Positions 1 through 8,622 of a stretch of DNA of 13,691 bases are shown piece by piece. Both the position numbers and the translations under genes were made by a program. The notes below the pieces were generated by a model. It was not told the DNA's origin and did not search any database. It worked only from the letters and a program-made list of their open reading frames with translations. The stretch is from assembly GCA_030149585.1 (NCBI GenBank), contig JASFBJ010000064.1:1-13691 (forward strand), given 5' to 3'. This DNA is from Desulfobacterales bacterium. GTDB lineage: Bacteria > Desulfobacterota > Desulfobacteria > Desulfobacterales > JASFBJ01. How positions within the stretch are numbered: the stretch's first letter is position 1; every line of letters begins with the position of its first letter.

Positions 1-193
1 AAGATGGCCTGAAGCTGTGATGCATAGTTGAGGAAGTTAATTCGTCCTCGTTCCTAAGGCTTTAGGCGCGGCATAAAGTCTTCTATCTTTTTCTGAGTAA
101 AGGGAGTATACTAAAATTATTTTTCGTTCTATTGAATGATCGTATTGGAATATTTTGTTGATAATATCATTGACGTACTTAAATAGGATTATG

Positions 194-757
194 ATGAATA
201 AGGTTATTTTTTTGGACAGGGATGGGGTTATCAATCAGGAATCTTTAGAGTATATTAAAACCAGGGCTGAATTTAAATTTATTCCAGGCAGCCTAAAGGC
301 TATATGCCGTTTGAGCCAGGAGGGGTTTAATATTATTATTATTACCAATCAATCTGTTATCGGACGTAAAATGGTAACCCCCGAGGGACTTTTGCAAATC
401 CACGCCAAACTGAAATACCAGGTCAAAAAGGGAGGTGGGTGCATCAAAGATATTTTTTATTGTCCCCATCTGCCCCAGGATCAATGCAACTGCCGAAAAC
501 CCGAGCCTGGTTTAATTTTTCAAGCTAAAAAAAAATATAATATTAATCTTAGCCGCGCTATCATGGTGGGAGACAGCGCCAAAGATATCCAATGCGCCTT
601 AAATGCCGGCTGCGGTGCCACTATTCTTGTTCAAACCGGTAATGGCAAAAAAGCCCTAAAGGAACTGGCCGCCAATGATATTTCCCCTGATCATCTGGCC
701 CTGAATCTTAAGCAGGCTGTACCCTGGATAATAAAAAATGCAGGGAAAATCGTTTAA
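194..757 (+). CDS. gmhB: D-glycero-D-manno-heptose 1,7-bisphosphate 7-phosphatase (GmhB-type HAD phosphatase)
   Basis: This cytoplasmic HAD phosphatase removes the C7 phosphate of heptose bisphosphate, a step in making ADP- or GDP-heptose for lipopolysaccharide core or S-layer glycans. Seen, numbering from the ATG at 194: the catalytic motif DRDG (D8, D10), motif II TNQ (51-53), the zinc loop C90-x-H92-x5-C98-x-C100 that marks the GmhB branch, RKP (101-103) and GDSAKD (126-131). The length of 187 residues is normal for the family. Start choice: an AGGA at 185-188 lies 5 nt before this ATG. An in-frame ATG at 191 is too close to it, and a TTG at 155 only adds non-conserved residues. The 3' end overlaps the proposed recD2 start, so the two are probably co-transcribed. 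Histidinol-phosphatase of the same superfamily is a less likely alternative. The anomer used (alpha or beta) cannot be told. Confidence 0.86.
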   Translation: MNKVIFLDRDGVINQESLEYIKTRAEFKFIPGSLKAICRLSQEGFNIIIITNQSVIGRKMVTPEGLLQIHAKLKYQVKKGGGCIKDIFYCPHLPQDQCNCRKPEPGLIFQAKKKYNINLSRAIMVGDSAKDIQCALNAGCGATILVQTGNGKKALKELAANDISPDHLALNLKQAVPWIIKNAGKIV

Positions 758-2936
758 CCTTATGCAAAACACTACCCTTAAAGGCCGGTTAGAGCATATA
801 ACCTTCCATAACCAGGAAAATTTTTATACAATTGCCAGATTGCGAATCTTTGAAAATAAAAGTCTGGTAACTATTCTGGGTTATATCCCCGACCCTTGTC
901 CTGGAGAAACCATAAAAATTGAAGGAGTCTGGGAAACTCACCCCCGTTTTGGCGAGCAACTGCGCTTTGACTCTTATGAAATAATTTTGCCGGCAACAAA
1001 TAAAGGGATCAAAAACTACCTGGCCAAAGGCTTTGTTAAAGGGCTGGGCCCTGTAACAGCTGATCGCGTGATCAATCATTTTCAGGATAAAACCCTTGAA
1101 ATAATAGAAAAACATCCGGAAAGATTAACCGAGGTTAAAGGAATCGGCAAGATTATTGCTCAAAATATTGCCGATTCCTGGCGTTCTTCGCATGCCATGC
1201 GGGATTTAACGCAGTTTTTAAAAAAACATGGTCTTAAGGAAACTTATGGCGCCAGAATATACCGCGAATATGGCGAAAATGCCGTTGAGGTGCTGACTAA
1301 AAATCCTTACCAGATCGCCACTGATATTTCCGGGTTTGGGTTTTATATAGCTGATACTCTGGCCCAAAGCATGAATATTGAACTGGATCAGTCTTTAAGA
1401 GTTAAGGCCTGTATTTTACATTTGGTGGAAAGGGGCAGTGCAGATGGTCATGTTTTCATAGACGTTGAACAGCTAAAGCAGCTCTGTGAATCACTTTTTC
1501 AAATAGATATTGAGGAATCTGAAAAGGGTATTAATGAACTTATAGAAGAAAATGAACTTATAATGGAGGACCTGCAAGATGGCCCTGGAACCTGCGCAAT
1601 CTATACTAAAGAGCTTTATGAGGCTGAAATTGAAATTGCCGGACGCATAAATGCACTGTTAACAGTACCTTTGCCTGCCTCCAGGGTCTCAGAAGAAGTG
1701 ATTACAAAAGAGGTCTTGCAGCAACTGGCAATAAAACTTTCAGATGAACAAGGCGAGGTGCTTGAAGGTATTTTTGCCCATAGAGCTGCTGTGATTACCG
1801 GTGGCCCCGGCACTGGGAAAACTACACTTATCAGATCAATTGCCGCTGTTTTCAATGCCCTTGGTAAAAAAATTCTGCTGGCTGCTCCAACTGGACGGGC
1901 TGCCCGAAGACTGGCTGAAATAACCAGTAGAAAAGCAGCAACCATTCATAAATTACTTGGATATAATTTAGCTCAAAACAGGTTTGAAAAAGATCAGGAT
2001 GATCCACTTCAGGCTGATGCCGTGATTATTGATGAAGCATCAATGGTGGATATTTCCTTGATGAGGCATCTTTTGAGAGCTGTTCCAATGACAGCCCACA
2101 TTATTTTAGTAGGAGATGTGTTTCAACTGCCCTCGGTTGGGCCCGGCAATGTATTGGCGGATATTATCAATTCACAAATAATTCAAACCTATGAATTGAC
2201 CACTATTTTTCGTCAGGCACAAGAGAGCCGGATTATTATTAATGCCCACAGGGTAAGAGATGGCCGTGCTCTGGATTTTTCATCTAAAACATCTGAGACC
2301 GAACTTTCTGATTTTTATTTTATTGAGCAAAAGCAACCTGAAACCATTGTTAAAACTATTGCCGGATTATATCGTAAAGAAATACCTCAAAAATTTAATT
2401 TAGACAGGGTTCAGGATATTCAGGTGTTAACTCCAATGCATAAGGGCCTTGTTGGAACTTTTAATTTAAACAGGGTGCTTCAGCAACAATTAAATCCTTT
2501 GCCTGTTTTGCTTGAAACATCAGGAGGCGGATTCAAGATTAATGATAAGGTTATGCAGCTAAAAAATAACTATAAAAAAACAATCTTTAACGGAGAGATT
2601 GGAAACATCAAGTCTATTGACGCAAAGGCCGGATCTTTGGAGGTGGATTTTGATGGTCGGATGGTAGCCTATGAATCAGGTGAACTGGATGAGCTTTCGC
2701 TGGCCTATGCCATCACCATCCATAAATCTCAGGGTTCTGAATATCCGGCGGTAATTGTGCCCTTAATTACCCAGCATTATGTGATGCTGCAAAGAAATTT
2801 GCTTTACACGGCTTTAACCCGCGGGAAAAAACTGGTAATTTTAATCGGCACTAAAAAGGCTATAACCATAGCCTTGCATAATGATAAACCCCGGCAGCGG
2901 CTTTCATATTTATTAAATCGTTTAAGGAACCAGTGA
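738..2936 (+). CDS. recD2: RecD2-type ATP-dependent DNA helicase (SF1B, 5'-3')
   Basis: RecD2 proteins are stand-alone 5'-3' DNA helicases of bacteria and are not RecBCD subunits. They are linked to DNA repair and replication-fork maintenance. Seen in the 732 residues: an N-terminal OB-like region (LEHITFHNQENFYTIARL, about 18-35), helix-hairpin-helix segments (about 100-147, KGLGPVTADRV and KGIGKIIAQNI), Walker A GGPGTGKTT (355-363), motif Ia APTGRAA (383-389), Walker B IDEASMVD (431-438), motif III VGDVFQLPSVGPG (458-470), motif IV FRQA (491-494), and a C-terminal UvrD-like motif ITIHKSQGSEYP. The long N-terminal extension with helix-hairpin-helix motifs separates RecD2 from RecD. The start is uncertain: the ATG at 738 lies inside gmhB, and another at 762 lies 4 nt after the gmhB stop and also precedes the conserved region. 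Either way translation is probably coupled to gmhB. The stop shares one base with the next gene's ATG. Confidence 0.95.
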   Translation: MQGKSFNLMQNTTLKGRLEHITFHNQENFYTIARLRIFENKSLVTILGYIPDPCPGETIKIEGVWETHPRFGEQLRFDSYEIILPATNKGIKNYLAKGFVKGLGPVTADRVINHFQDKTLEIIEKHPERLTEVKGIGKIIAQNIADSWRSSHAMRDLTQFLKKHGLKETYGARIYREYGENAVEVLTKNPYQIATDISGFGFYIADTLAQSMNIELDQSLRVKACILHLVERGSADGHVFIDVEQLKQLCESLFQIDIEESEKGINELIEENELIMEDLQDGPGTCAIYTKELYEAEIEIAGRINALLTVPLPASRVSEEVITKEVLQQLAIKLSDEQGEVLEGIFAHRAAVITGGPGTGKTTLIRSIAAVFNALGKKILLAAPTGRAARRLAEITSRKAATIHKLLGYNLAQNRFEKDQDDPLQADAVIIDEASMVDISLMRHLLRAVPMTAHIILVGDVFQLPSVGPGNVLADIINSQIIQTYELTTIFRQAQESRIIINAHRVRDGRALDFSSKTSETELSDFYFIEQKQPETIVKTIAGLYRKEIPQKFNLDRVQDIQVLTPMHKGLVGTFNLNRVLQQQLNPLPVLLETSGGGFKINDKVMQLKNNYKKTIFNGEIGNIKSIDAKAGSLEVDFDGRMVAYESGELDELSLAYAITIHKSQGSEYPAVIVPLITQHYVMLQRNLLYTALTRGKKLVILIGTKKAITIALHNDKPRQRLSYLLNRLRNQ

Positions 2937-3832
2937 TGAAAAAAAAATTGCCATCTAAAGTAACATTGGTGGAAGTCGGCCCAAGAGACGGGTTCCAGTT
3001 TGAAAAAAAAATTATGCCAACGGCACTTAAAAAAGAGATCATTCTGGGGCTTATAAAAGCTGGATTAAAAAATATCCAGGTAACCTCTTTTGTACATCCC
3101 ACAAAAGTTCCTCAAATGGCAGATGCCGAGTCCCTTATGGCATGCCTTCCCAAATACGAAGATGTGAATTATAGCGCGCTGGTTTTAAATACTAAAGGTA
3201 TTGAAAGGGCCCATGCCGCTAAAGTGAAAACAGTGGAAATTTCCATTTCAGCCAGTGATACCCACAGTCGCAAAAATGCCGGGGTTTCGTTTGAAAAAGC
3301 TCTTGCTCAGAGCCGCCGGATGATTTTAAAGGCCAAGCAAAATAAAATGAAAATTAGAGCCGGGCTTCAATGTGCTTTTGGATGTGCCTATGAGGGGCCC
3401 ATTGCCCCAGAGCGGGTTATTAAGGTGTTTACAGAATTTTTAAGCCTGGGCTGCGATATGCTGGCTTTAGCCGATACAACCGGAATGGCTGATCCAAACG
3501 CTGTGAAAAAGCATATAACTCAACTTTTAAAGATTAGCGGCAATGTGCCCATTGCCCTTCATTTCCATGATACCAGGGGCCTTGGTCTGGTTAATCTTAT
3601 GGCTGCCCTTGAATGCGGTATTAGCCATTTTGATACTGCTTTAGCTGGAATGGGGGGTTGCCCATTTGTTCCAAAAGCGTCCGGCAATATTTCAACCGAA
3701 GATACAGTCTTCTTGCTTAAATCATTAGAAATTGAAACTGGAATTGATATTTTACAAGTCAGCGCCTGTTCAAAAAAGGTAGAGCAGTTCTTTGCTAAAA
3801 CTTTTCCCGGCAAATTGCACCAAATTATTTAA
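2936..3832 (+). CDS. Hydroxymethylglutaryl-CoA lyase (DRE-TIM metallolyase family)
   Basis: HMG-CoA lyase splits 3-hydroxy-3-methylglutaryl-CoA into acetyl-CoA and acetoacetate, the last step of leucine and some isoprenoid catabolism. Seen, numbering from the ATG at 2936: EVGPRDGFQ (13-21) with the catalytic/metal-binding pair R17-D18, SFVHPTKVPQMAD (51-63), the metal-binding HFHD (H209, H211), and the lyase signature GMGGCPF with the catalytic-loop cysteine C242, followed by ASGN. The length of 298 residues is normal. The cysteine loop supports HMG-CoA lyase over the related 2-isopropylmalonate or homocitrate synthases. The ATG at 2936 overlaps the recD2 stop (TGATG), with AAGGA 7 nt upstream; an in-frame GTG at 2933 would be too close to it. 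Its position behind a heptose phosphatase and a helicase is odd. It may serve the acyl-CoA operons 3-10 kb downstream, but it is not in either of them. Confidence 0.86.
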   Translation: MKKKLPSKVTLVEVGPRDGFQFEKKIMPTALKKEIILGLIKAGLKNIQVTSFVHPTKVPQMADAESLMACLPKYEDVNYSALVLNTKGIERAHAAKVKTVEISISASDTHSRKNAGVSFEKALAQSRRMILKAKQNKMKIRAGLQCAFGCAYEGPIAPERVIKVFTEFLSLGCDMLALADTTGMADPNAVKKHITQLLKISGNVPIALHFHDTRGLGLVNLMAALECGISHFDTALAGMGGCPFVPKASGNISTEDTVFLLKSLEIETGIDILQVSACSKKVEQFFAKTFPGKLHQII

Positions 3833-4037
3833 TACCTGAAAAAATCAGTAATTTTCAATAACTTACTCTTTCCAAAACAAAATCCTGTTATATTATTGAT
3901 CCAATCTTTTTTTCAAAAAATAATTATTTTATTTTTTTTATAAAGTTTTCCCAAAAAGTGTCGATATTAAAAATAGCTTATTATTTTTTCCATATGGCTA
4001 TTAAATTTCTAACCTTAAAATTGCATGAAAGTTTCGA

Positions 4038-5612
4038 ATGAAGCCTCAAACCAAAGCAACCATATTATTTGTGGATGATGAAGAAGATATTATAGATGTC
4101 ATAACCCAATATTTCGGCAATAAAGACTACCGTGTTTTATCAGCTCAAAATGGTATTGAAGCAATAAAAATTCTGGCAAAGGAAAAGGTGGACTGCTGCT
4201 TTACTGATATAAATATGCCGGAAATGGATGGCCTGGAGCTGGCTGAAAAAATTCGCAAAATTGATAACACTATTCCTGTGATTATTATGACCGGCAACCC
4301 CTCCCTTGAGAATTCCATTCAGACATTAAAAAACGGAGTGGTTGATTATTTAATAAAGCCAGTGAATTTGAAGTATATGGAGGCCTGTGTTCAACGAGTT
4401 TTGAGAGAGAGGGACCTGTTTGTCAAAAATATTCTACTAACCAGAGAGGTTGAAGGAAAGCGTAAACTTGAAAGATTAAACAGAGAACTGACTCATAAAA
4501 TGGATGAAGTTAATATGTTAAACCGGATCATGTCTGACTTTACATCTATTGGCACCAGTTCAGATGTTTATAAGAAAGTAACCGATCTTTCCTGTGAATT
4601 AACCAGGGCAAACCATGCCCGTTTTTTTGTAATCGCTGAAAACTCAGCGCTTTTTGAGGTAGCTGCATCCATATCAAACGGCGGTTTACAAAGTGGTAAA
4701 GCAAAAGGGTCTGCGTTATTAGATGATCATGCAGTGCAAGCCGGCAAGATCAGTAGTTCTTTTGAAAAATTAATTCTCTCTTATCTTCATGATCAAAGGC
4801 CTTTGTTGATAGCAAATGGCTGTGAAAATCAGGGCTTAACTGAAAAAATTCGTTCATTTATGATGGTCCCTTTAAGTATCAGGAATAAAATTTTTGGAGT
4901 TTTAGCAGTTTGGAGAACTGCAAGAGAGCATCGGTTCAGTGAAAAAGACCTGTATTATCTTTCCTTTATGGCCAATAAAGCTGCCTATGTAATTGAAAAT
5001 TTAGCATTATATGAGAATATCTATGAAAATCTATTTTCGACTCTCTATGCCTTTGTCAAGGCCATTGAAGCCAAAGATCCTTATACCAAGCAACATTCAA
5101 CCAGGGTTACTGAAATTTCAATAGCCATAAGTCAGGAGATGGGCTGCTCGCCTGAAGAGCAGGATATTCTTAATGTGGCCGGACGGCTGCACGATATTGG
5201 GAAAATTGGTATTCGTGATGAAATTTTACTTAAACCAGGCAAATTAGACCAAAAAGAGTATGAAATTATTAAAAGGCATCCTGCCATAGGTGCTGAAATA
5301 ATAGCTCAACTTGGTTTATGGAACCGCGAAAAAGAGATCATCCGGAGCCATCACGAACGCTTTGACGGCAAGGGCTACCCTGATGGGATTCACGGGGAGC
5401 AGATCCCGCTTTTGGCCCGAATTCTGTCTGTGGCCGATGTCTACGATGCCATTGCGTCTGATCGTGCCTATCGCAAGAAGATGGAAGAATCCAGAATATT
5501 AAAAATCATGTATGAAGGAGCAGGAAATCAATTTGACCCTGATGTAATCAAGGCCTTTCGCAAGCTTTATAATAACGGCGTGATAATAAAAATTTCCCAA
5601 ACATCTCAATAG
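4038..5612 (+). CDS. Response regulator with receiver, GAF and HD-GYP domains (probable cyclic-di-GMP phosphodiesterase)
   Basis: Such proteins hydrolyse cyclic-di-GMP under control of a phosphorylated receiver domain and so influence motility or biofilm state. Seen in 524 residues: a CheY-like receiver (about 7-122) with acidic pocket D13-D14, phosphoacceptor D57 in TDINMP, T85 and K107; a helical, probably coiled-coil linker (about 123-165); a GAF-like region (about 165-320); and a full HD-GYP domain (about 335-520) with H353, H385-D386 in HDIGKIG, H414, H438-H439, GYP at 446-448 and D467. All expected metal ligands and the GYP motif are present, so it is likely active. No histidine kinase gene is nearby, so its partner is encoded elsewhere. 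A 205-bp AT-rich gap separates it from the HMG-CoA lyase gene, suggesting its own promoter, though I could not pick one out. The ribosome binding site is weak (GAAAG region about 4027). The next gene converges on it. Confidence 0.95.
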   Translation: MKPQTKATILFVDDEEDIIDVITQYFGNKDYRVLSAQNGIEAIKILAKEKVDCCFTDINMPEMDGLELAEKIRKIDNTIPVIIMTGNPSLENSIQTLKNGVVDYLIKPVNLKYMEACVQRVLRERDLFVKNILLTREVEGKRKLERLNRELTHKMDEVNMLNRIMSDFTSIGTSSDVYKKVTDLSCELTRANHARFFVIAENSALFEVAASISNGGLQSGKAKGSALLDDHAVQAGKISSSFEKLILSYLHDQRPLLIANGCENQGLTEKIRSFMMVPLSIRNKIFGVLAVWRTAREHRFSEKDLYYLSFMANKAAYVIENLALYENIYENLFSTLYAFVKAIEAKDPYTKQHSTRVTEISIAISQEMGCSPEEQDILNVAGRLHDIGKIGIRDEILLKPGKLDQKEYEIIKRHPAIGAEIIAQLGLWNREKEIIRSHHERFDGKGYPDGIHGEQIPLLARILSVADVYDAIASDRAYRKKMEESRILKIMYEGAGNQFDPDVIKAFRKLYNNGVIIKISQTSQ

Positions 5613-5651
5613 ATACTGCTACCTGGAATTTCGCAAAAGCAGATGATGCAT

Positions 5652-5942
5652 TTAAGCAGTATGAATAAAAGGAATTATCTTCCCCCTGTCAGTTAAGAGA
5701 ATCAGACTGTCATTCTTTTCTGACAACGCTACCTTTCCACTGCCATGCCCGGCCAGTTCAGGGTAAGTACTCCTTAGTTTTGGAAAATCAAAAGATTCCA
5801 GACTTTTTTTCAGCATTTCAATTTGCGTTTCAATAAGACCTTTATTTTCTTTGGATTTAAAATATTGAGATATTAATTTATTATAAAGCCTTCTGGTAGC
5901 GGTTTCCAAACAGTGCTGACTACAGTCAAGATTAATTTGCAT
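5652..5942 (-). CDS. Small uncharacterised protein, 96 residues
   Basis: I do not recognise this protein. It has 96 residues, no signal peptide and no membrane segment, so it is probably cytoplasmic. The first half is helical in character, with a C7-x3-C11 pair (CSQHC) near the start followed by a basic, leucine-rich stretch. The second half ends in alternating hydrophobic residues (SLILLTDRGKIIPF) that look like a beta hairpin. A GGAAT about 10 nt before the ATG is a possible ribosome binding site. It converges on the HD-GYP gene with a gap of 39 bp and lies 204 bp beyond the end of the acyl-CoA dehydrogenase operon on the same strand. The even amino-acid composition and absence of a competing frame support a real gene, but coding status is not proven. 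Confidence 0.55.
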   Translation of the reverse strand: MQINLDCSQHCLETATRRLYNKLISQYFKSKENKGLIETQIEMLKKSLESFDFPKLRSTYPELAGHGSGKVALSEKNDSLILLTDRGKIIPFIHTA

Positions 5943-6095
5943 AATACTGATTATTCCATTTTTGATAAATGAATGGAAATAATTGGGGCTTTCAAATAGG
6001 AATTTAAAATATACCCTGAAAAAGGTTATACATGCCAGACAGGGCCTTCCTTTTTAGCATATATAATTTTTTCAAAGAAATAAACAAATTAAATC

Positions 6096-6107
6096 CACTA
6101 ATTAGTG
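6096..6107. repeat. 12-bp perfect palindrome CACTAATTAGTG
   Basis: A perfect palindrome in the AT-rich 204-bp gap between the third acyl-CoA dehydrogenase gene and the small uncharacterised gene. It could be a regulator site for the small gene, or chance in AT-rich sequence. No second copy was noticed in the window. Confidence 0.4.
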
Positions 6108-6146
6108 TTTGAACGAAAAGTCGTTGAGATGCCGCAATTATGTATT

Positions 6147-7361
6147 TCAGCGAATTGCCGAAAGACCAAGGATTTCTCTGGCGATAATCAGTTGCTGAAT
6201 CTGGGTGGTGCCGTCCAAAAAAGTAAAACAGCGGGCGTCTCTGAAATATCTTTCTAATGGGTACTCTTCGGCCAGACCGTAAGCACCGTGAACCTGAAGG
6301 GCTTTGGACGTCACCCTGACAGCCATCTCGCTGGAATATGCTTTGGCCATTGAAGATTCCTTACGGCAAAGTTCTCCTTCATCCAGAAGGGACAGGGCTC
6401 GAAAAGACAGCAATTCGGCAGCATCGACCTCCATTGCCATTTCCGCTATCAACTGTTGAACCATCTGAAATTTTCCAATTTGTTTACCAAACTGTACTCT
6501 TTTTTTCGCATGTGCGATGGCTGCTTCAAGAGCGGCTTCAGCAATACCTACAGCGGCAATTGCGGCATTACAGCGGGCAAAGGTTAAAGATTTCTGGGTA
6601 TGTTTGAAGCCCTGCCCGGCCGGCCAGACAATATTTTCCGCAGGCACTTTGCAGTCTGTGAAAACAAGTTCGGAGGTTGGAAAAGAACGAACACCTATTT
6701 TATGTATTTCAGAAGCTTTAAAAGGAGACATGTCCTTTTCTACCAGAATTTGGCCAATGGCGCCCTCATCATTTTCATCAGATGCGATAACAGCGGTTAA
6801 CACCACATAATCAGCTATGGTGCCATTGCTGATCCACATTTTGGTGCCATTGATTATATAGTGATCCTTATTCAAAACAGCCCTGGTGGACATGCCCGAA
6901 GGATCTGAGCCCGCATCAGGTTCGGTAATGGCCAGGCAGGCAATCTTTTTTGCCTTTAAAAGATCAGGGAGACATTTTTTTTTAAGCATCTGATTTTCAG
7001 AATTATAAATAGCCGTGATTGCGCTGGAAGTAATACCGGTTATTCCGCCTAATGAACCATAGGCCTTTCTTAGTTCCTTAAAAATAATGCCCCACTCAAC
7101 ATGACTTAAACCTGGTCCCCCATCTTTTTCCGGTACCAGAGTACCGATGTATCCAAAGGGAATAAGGCCTTTAAGAAATTTAAGGGCATCTTTTTTGGAC
7201 ATGGCGCCTTTTTGGTCATATTCCGCTGCAATAGGGGTAATTTTATCTTTCATATATTCTTGAACCGCACTTTGCAGCATTTTTTGTTCTTTTGTAAATT
7301 TGAAATTCAATTTATTAACCTCATCTATTATTAATTTTTCCGGCTTTGTTAAACCCGGCAT
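6147..7361 (-). CDS. Acyl-CoA dehydrogenase C, with Asp at the usual catalytic Glu position
   Basis: This FAD enzyme of the acyl-CoA dehydrogenase family oxidises an acyl-CoA to the 2-enoyl-CoA and passes electrons to ETF. Residues are numbered with the TTG at 7364 as 1. Seen: LAITEPDAGSD (144-154), the FAD/substrate loop around MWISNG (176-181), QFGKQIGKFQ (291-300), and a C-terminal LDGTTQIQ (383-390). The last is where medium-chain dehydrogenase has YEGTSQIQ, so the catalytic glutamate is replaced by aspartate (D384). The alternative helix-G position used by isovaleryl- and long-chain enzymes is alanine here (LTFAR, A263). An N-terminal extension of about 18 residues precedes the normal family start. 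I prefer the ATG at 7361, which has AGGTGG 7 nt upstream, over the TTG immediately before it. It is the last gene of the minus-strand operon, 34 bp after the paralogue pair, and is clearly a different subfamily from them. Substrate unknown. Confidence 0.95.
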   Translation of the reverse strand: MPGLTKPEKLIIDEVNKLNFKFTKEQKMLQSAVQEYMKDKITPIAAEYDQKGAMSKKDALKFLKGLIPFGYIGTLVPEKDGGPGLSHVEWGIIFKELRKAYGSLGGITGITSSAITAIYNSENQMLKKKCLPDLLKAKKIACLAITEPDAGSDPSGMSTRAVLNKDHYIINGTKMWISNGTIADYVVLTAVIASDENDEGAIGQILVEKDMSPFKASEIHKIGVRSFPTSELVFTDCKVPAENIVWPAGQGFKHTQKSLTFARCNAAIAAVGIAEAALEAAIAHAKKRVQFGKQIGKFQMVQQLIAEMAMEVDAAELLSFRALSLLDEGELCRKESSMAKAYSSEMAVRVTSKALQVHGAYGLAEEYPLERYFRDARCFTFLDGTTQIQQLIIAREILGLSAIR

Positions 7362-7395
7362 CAAGACACCACCTGCTCAAGCTTCAGTACTGTCA

Positions 7396-8559
7396 TTAAT
7401 AGGAACGGGGCAATCCAAGGCCAACCATCCCAATATAGTTTAGACACATTTCATTACTTATCGGAGCCAAAGTAAATAGTTTTGCTGCATGCAGTTGCCG
7501 GCCAACCTCATATTCTTCCATGACTCCATAGCCGCCCATAATGGAAACTGCTTTAGAGGCCACTTCAAAACTGACTGATGATGCATAATATTTGGCCATG
7601 GTTGCTTCCACATCGCAGCGTTTGCCTTTGGATTGCAGCCAGGCGGCTTTTTGCAAAAGGCCCTTGGCAGCCTCAATTTTGATCGCACATTTGGCCAAAT
7701 AATGCTGAATTGCCTGAAATTGACCAATGGGTTTATCAAAGGCCTGACGGTCTTTGGCATATTGCACAACATAATCAAAAATTCCCTGGGCCAGGCCAAT
7801 GGTCATGGCCGCCACCCCAATCCTTTCGTTATCAAGGGTTGATACCAGGTGATGCCAGCCCTTGCCTTCTTTGCCAAGCAGGTTGGATTTTGGCGTTTTT
7901 ACATCATTAAAGAATACTTCGCAGGCTGTTACAGCAGGAATCGCGAGTTTTGGAATAGCCTGAATTTTGATGCCGGGGGTTTTGGCATCTACCAGCATAA
8001 TTGTAATACCATCTGATTTTTTGTCTGGATTATCAGAAGTTCTGGCTACGGTGATAAAATAATCCGCAACATCAGCGCCGCTTATAAATGTTTTCTGGCC
8101 GTTGATAATATAGTGATCATCAGTGACCTCAGCTATAGTCTGCATAGAGCCTAAAATATCGGTTCCACCGCCTGGTTCCGTTAGTGCTAATGCAAATTTT
8201 AAACTGCCGTCGGCAAGTTTGGGCAAAAATTCCTGTTTTTGTTTTTCAGTACCATAAAAGCCGATTGATTTACCTCCAAAACAGATGCTAAGGAAAAAGC
8301 CGAATCCAACCGCAATGCTGCCCTTGCAGATCTCTTCAATAACCAGCACATAATCAAGTATATCACCGCCAGTTCCACCGTACTCCTCTGGAATTGCAAT
8401 GCCCAAAAAACCATTTTCTGCAAGTTTTTGCCAAAGCTCTTCAGGAAATCTTTTTTCCTTGTCAAGAGCCAGTGTATATTCCGGAGTACACTCTTTTTTT
8501 ATAAATTCAGCAATAGCGCTCTTAATCATTTTTTGTTGTTTGGAAAGCTCAAAATTCAT
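7396..8559 (-). CDS. Acyl-CoA dehydrogenase B (387 residues), base at isovaleryl/long-chain position
   Basis: FAD-dependent acyl-CoA dehydrogenase, presumably linked to ETF. Seen: an N-terminal helical domain starting FELSKQQKMI, ALTEPGGGTD (125-134; most family members have AGSD), FISGADVADYFI (158-169), AFDKPIGQFQ (273-282) and GGYGVMEEY (342-350). At the place of the standard catalytic glutamate it has proline (P366, in LAPISNE). Helix G reads LDNER with E245, which aligns with Glu254 of isovaleryl-CoA dehydrogenase (LDLER). The base has therefore most likely moved there, as is known for isovaleryl- and long-chain enzymes. The ATG has AGGAG 8 nt upstream. It is the third gene of the operon, 63 bp after paralogue A, and shares about 73% identity with it without gaps (hand count 284/387). 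Conserved residues suggest it is active. Substrate unknown; branched or alicyclic acyl-CoA are candidates. Confidence 0.95.
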   Translation of the reverse strand: MNFELSKQQKMIKSAIAEFIKKECTPEYTLALDKEKRFPEELWQKLAENGFLGIAIPEEYGGTGGDILDYVLVIEEICKGSIAVGFGFFLSICFGGKSIGFYGTEKQKQEFLPKLADGSLKFALALTEPGGGTDILGSMQTIAEVTDDHYIINGQKTFISGADVADYFITVARTSDNPDKKSDGITIMLVDAKTPGIKIQAIPKLAIPAVTACEVFFNDVKTPKSNLLGKEGKGWHHLVSTLDNERIGVAAMTIGLAQGIFDYVVQYAKDRQAFDKPIGQFQAIQHYLAKCAIKIEAAKGLLQKAAWLQSKGKRCDVEATMAKYYASSVSFEVASKAVSIMGGYGVMEEYEVGRQLHAAKLFTLAPISNEMCLNYIGMVGLGLPRSY

Positions 8560-8622
8560 TTATTTTTCTCCTGATTTTTTTGAATTCATTTAAAATTATT
8601 TAAGTCGTTTCTAAACAAACTC

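Noticed and set aside
155..193. TTG start giving gmhB a 13-residue extension
   Set aside because: The added residues are not conserved in the family, whose proteins begin just before the DRDG motif, and AGGA fits the ATG at 194 better.
37..234. Minus-strand open frame of 65 codons at the left edge
   Set aside because: Low-complexity, AT-driven composition, no ribosome binding site seen, and it overlaps the start of gmhB on the other strand.
3833..4037. Promoter or terminator between the HMG-CoA lyase and HD-GYP genes
   Set aside because: The region is very AT-rich; TATATT-like boxes occur but none has a matching -35, no sigma-54 site fits, and the only stem (CTGA/TCAG) is 4 bp.
6019..6055. 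AAAAAGG / CCTTTTT inverted repeat as terminator of the dehydrogenase operon
   Set aside because: The stem is short and AT-rich, the loop is 23 nt, an alternative CCCTG/CAGGG pairing competes, and it lies over 90 nt beyond the stop.
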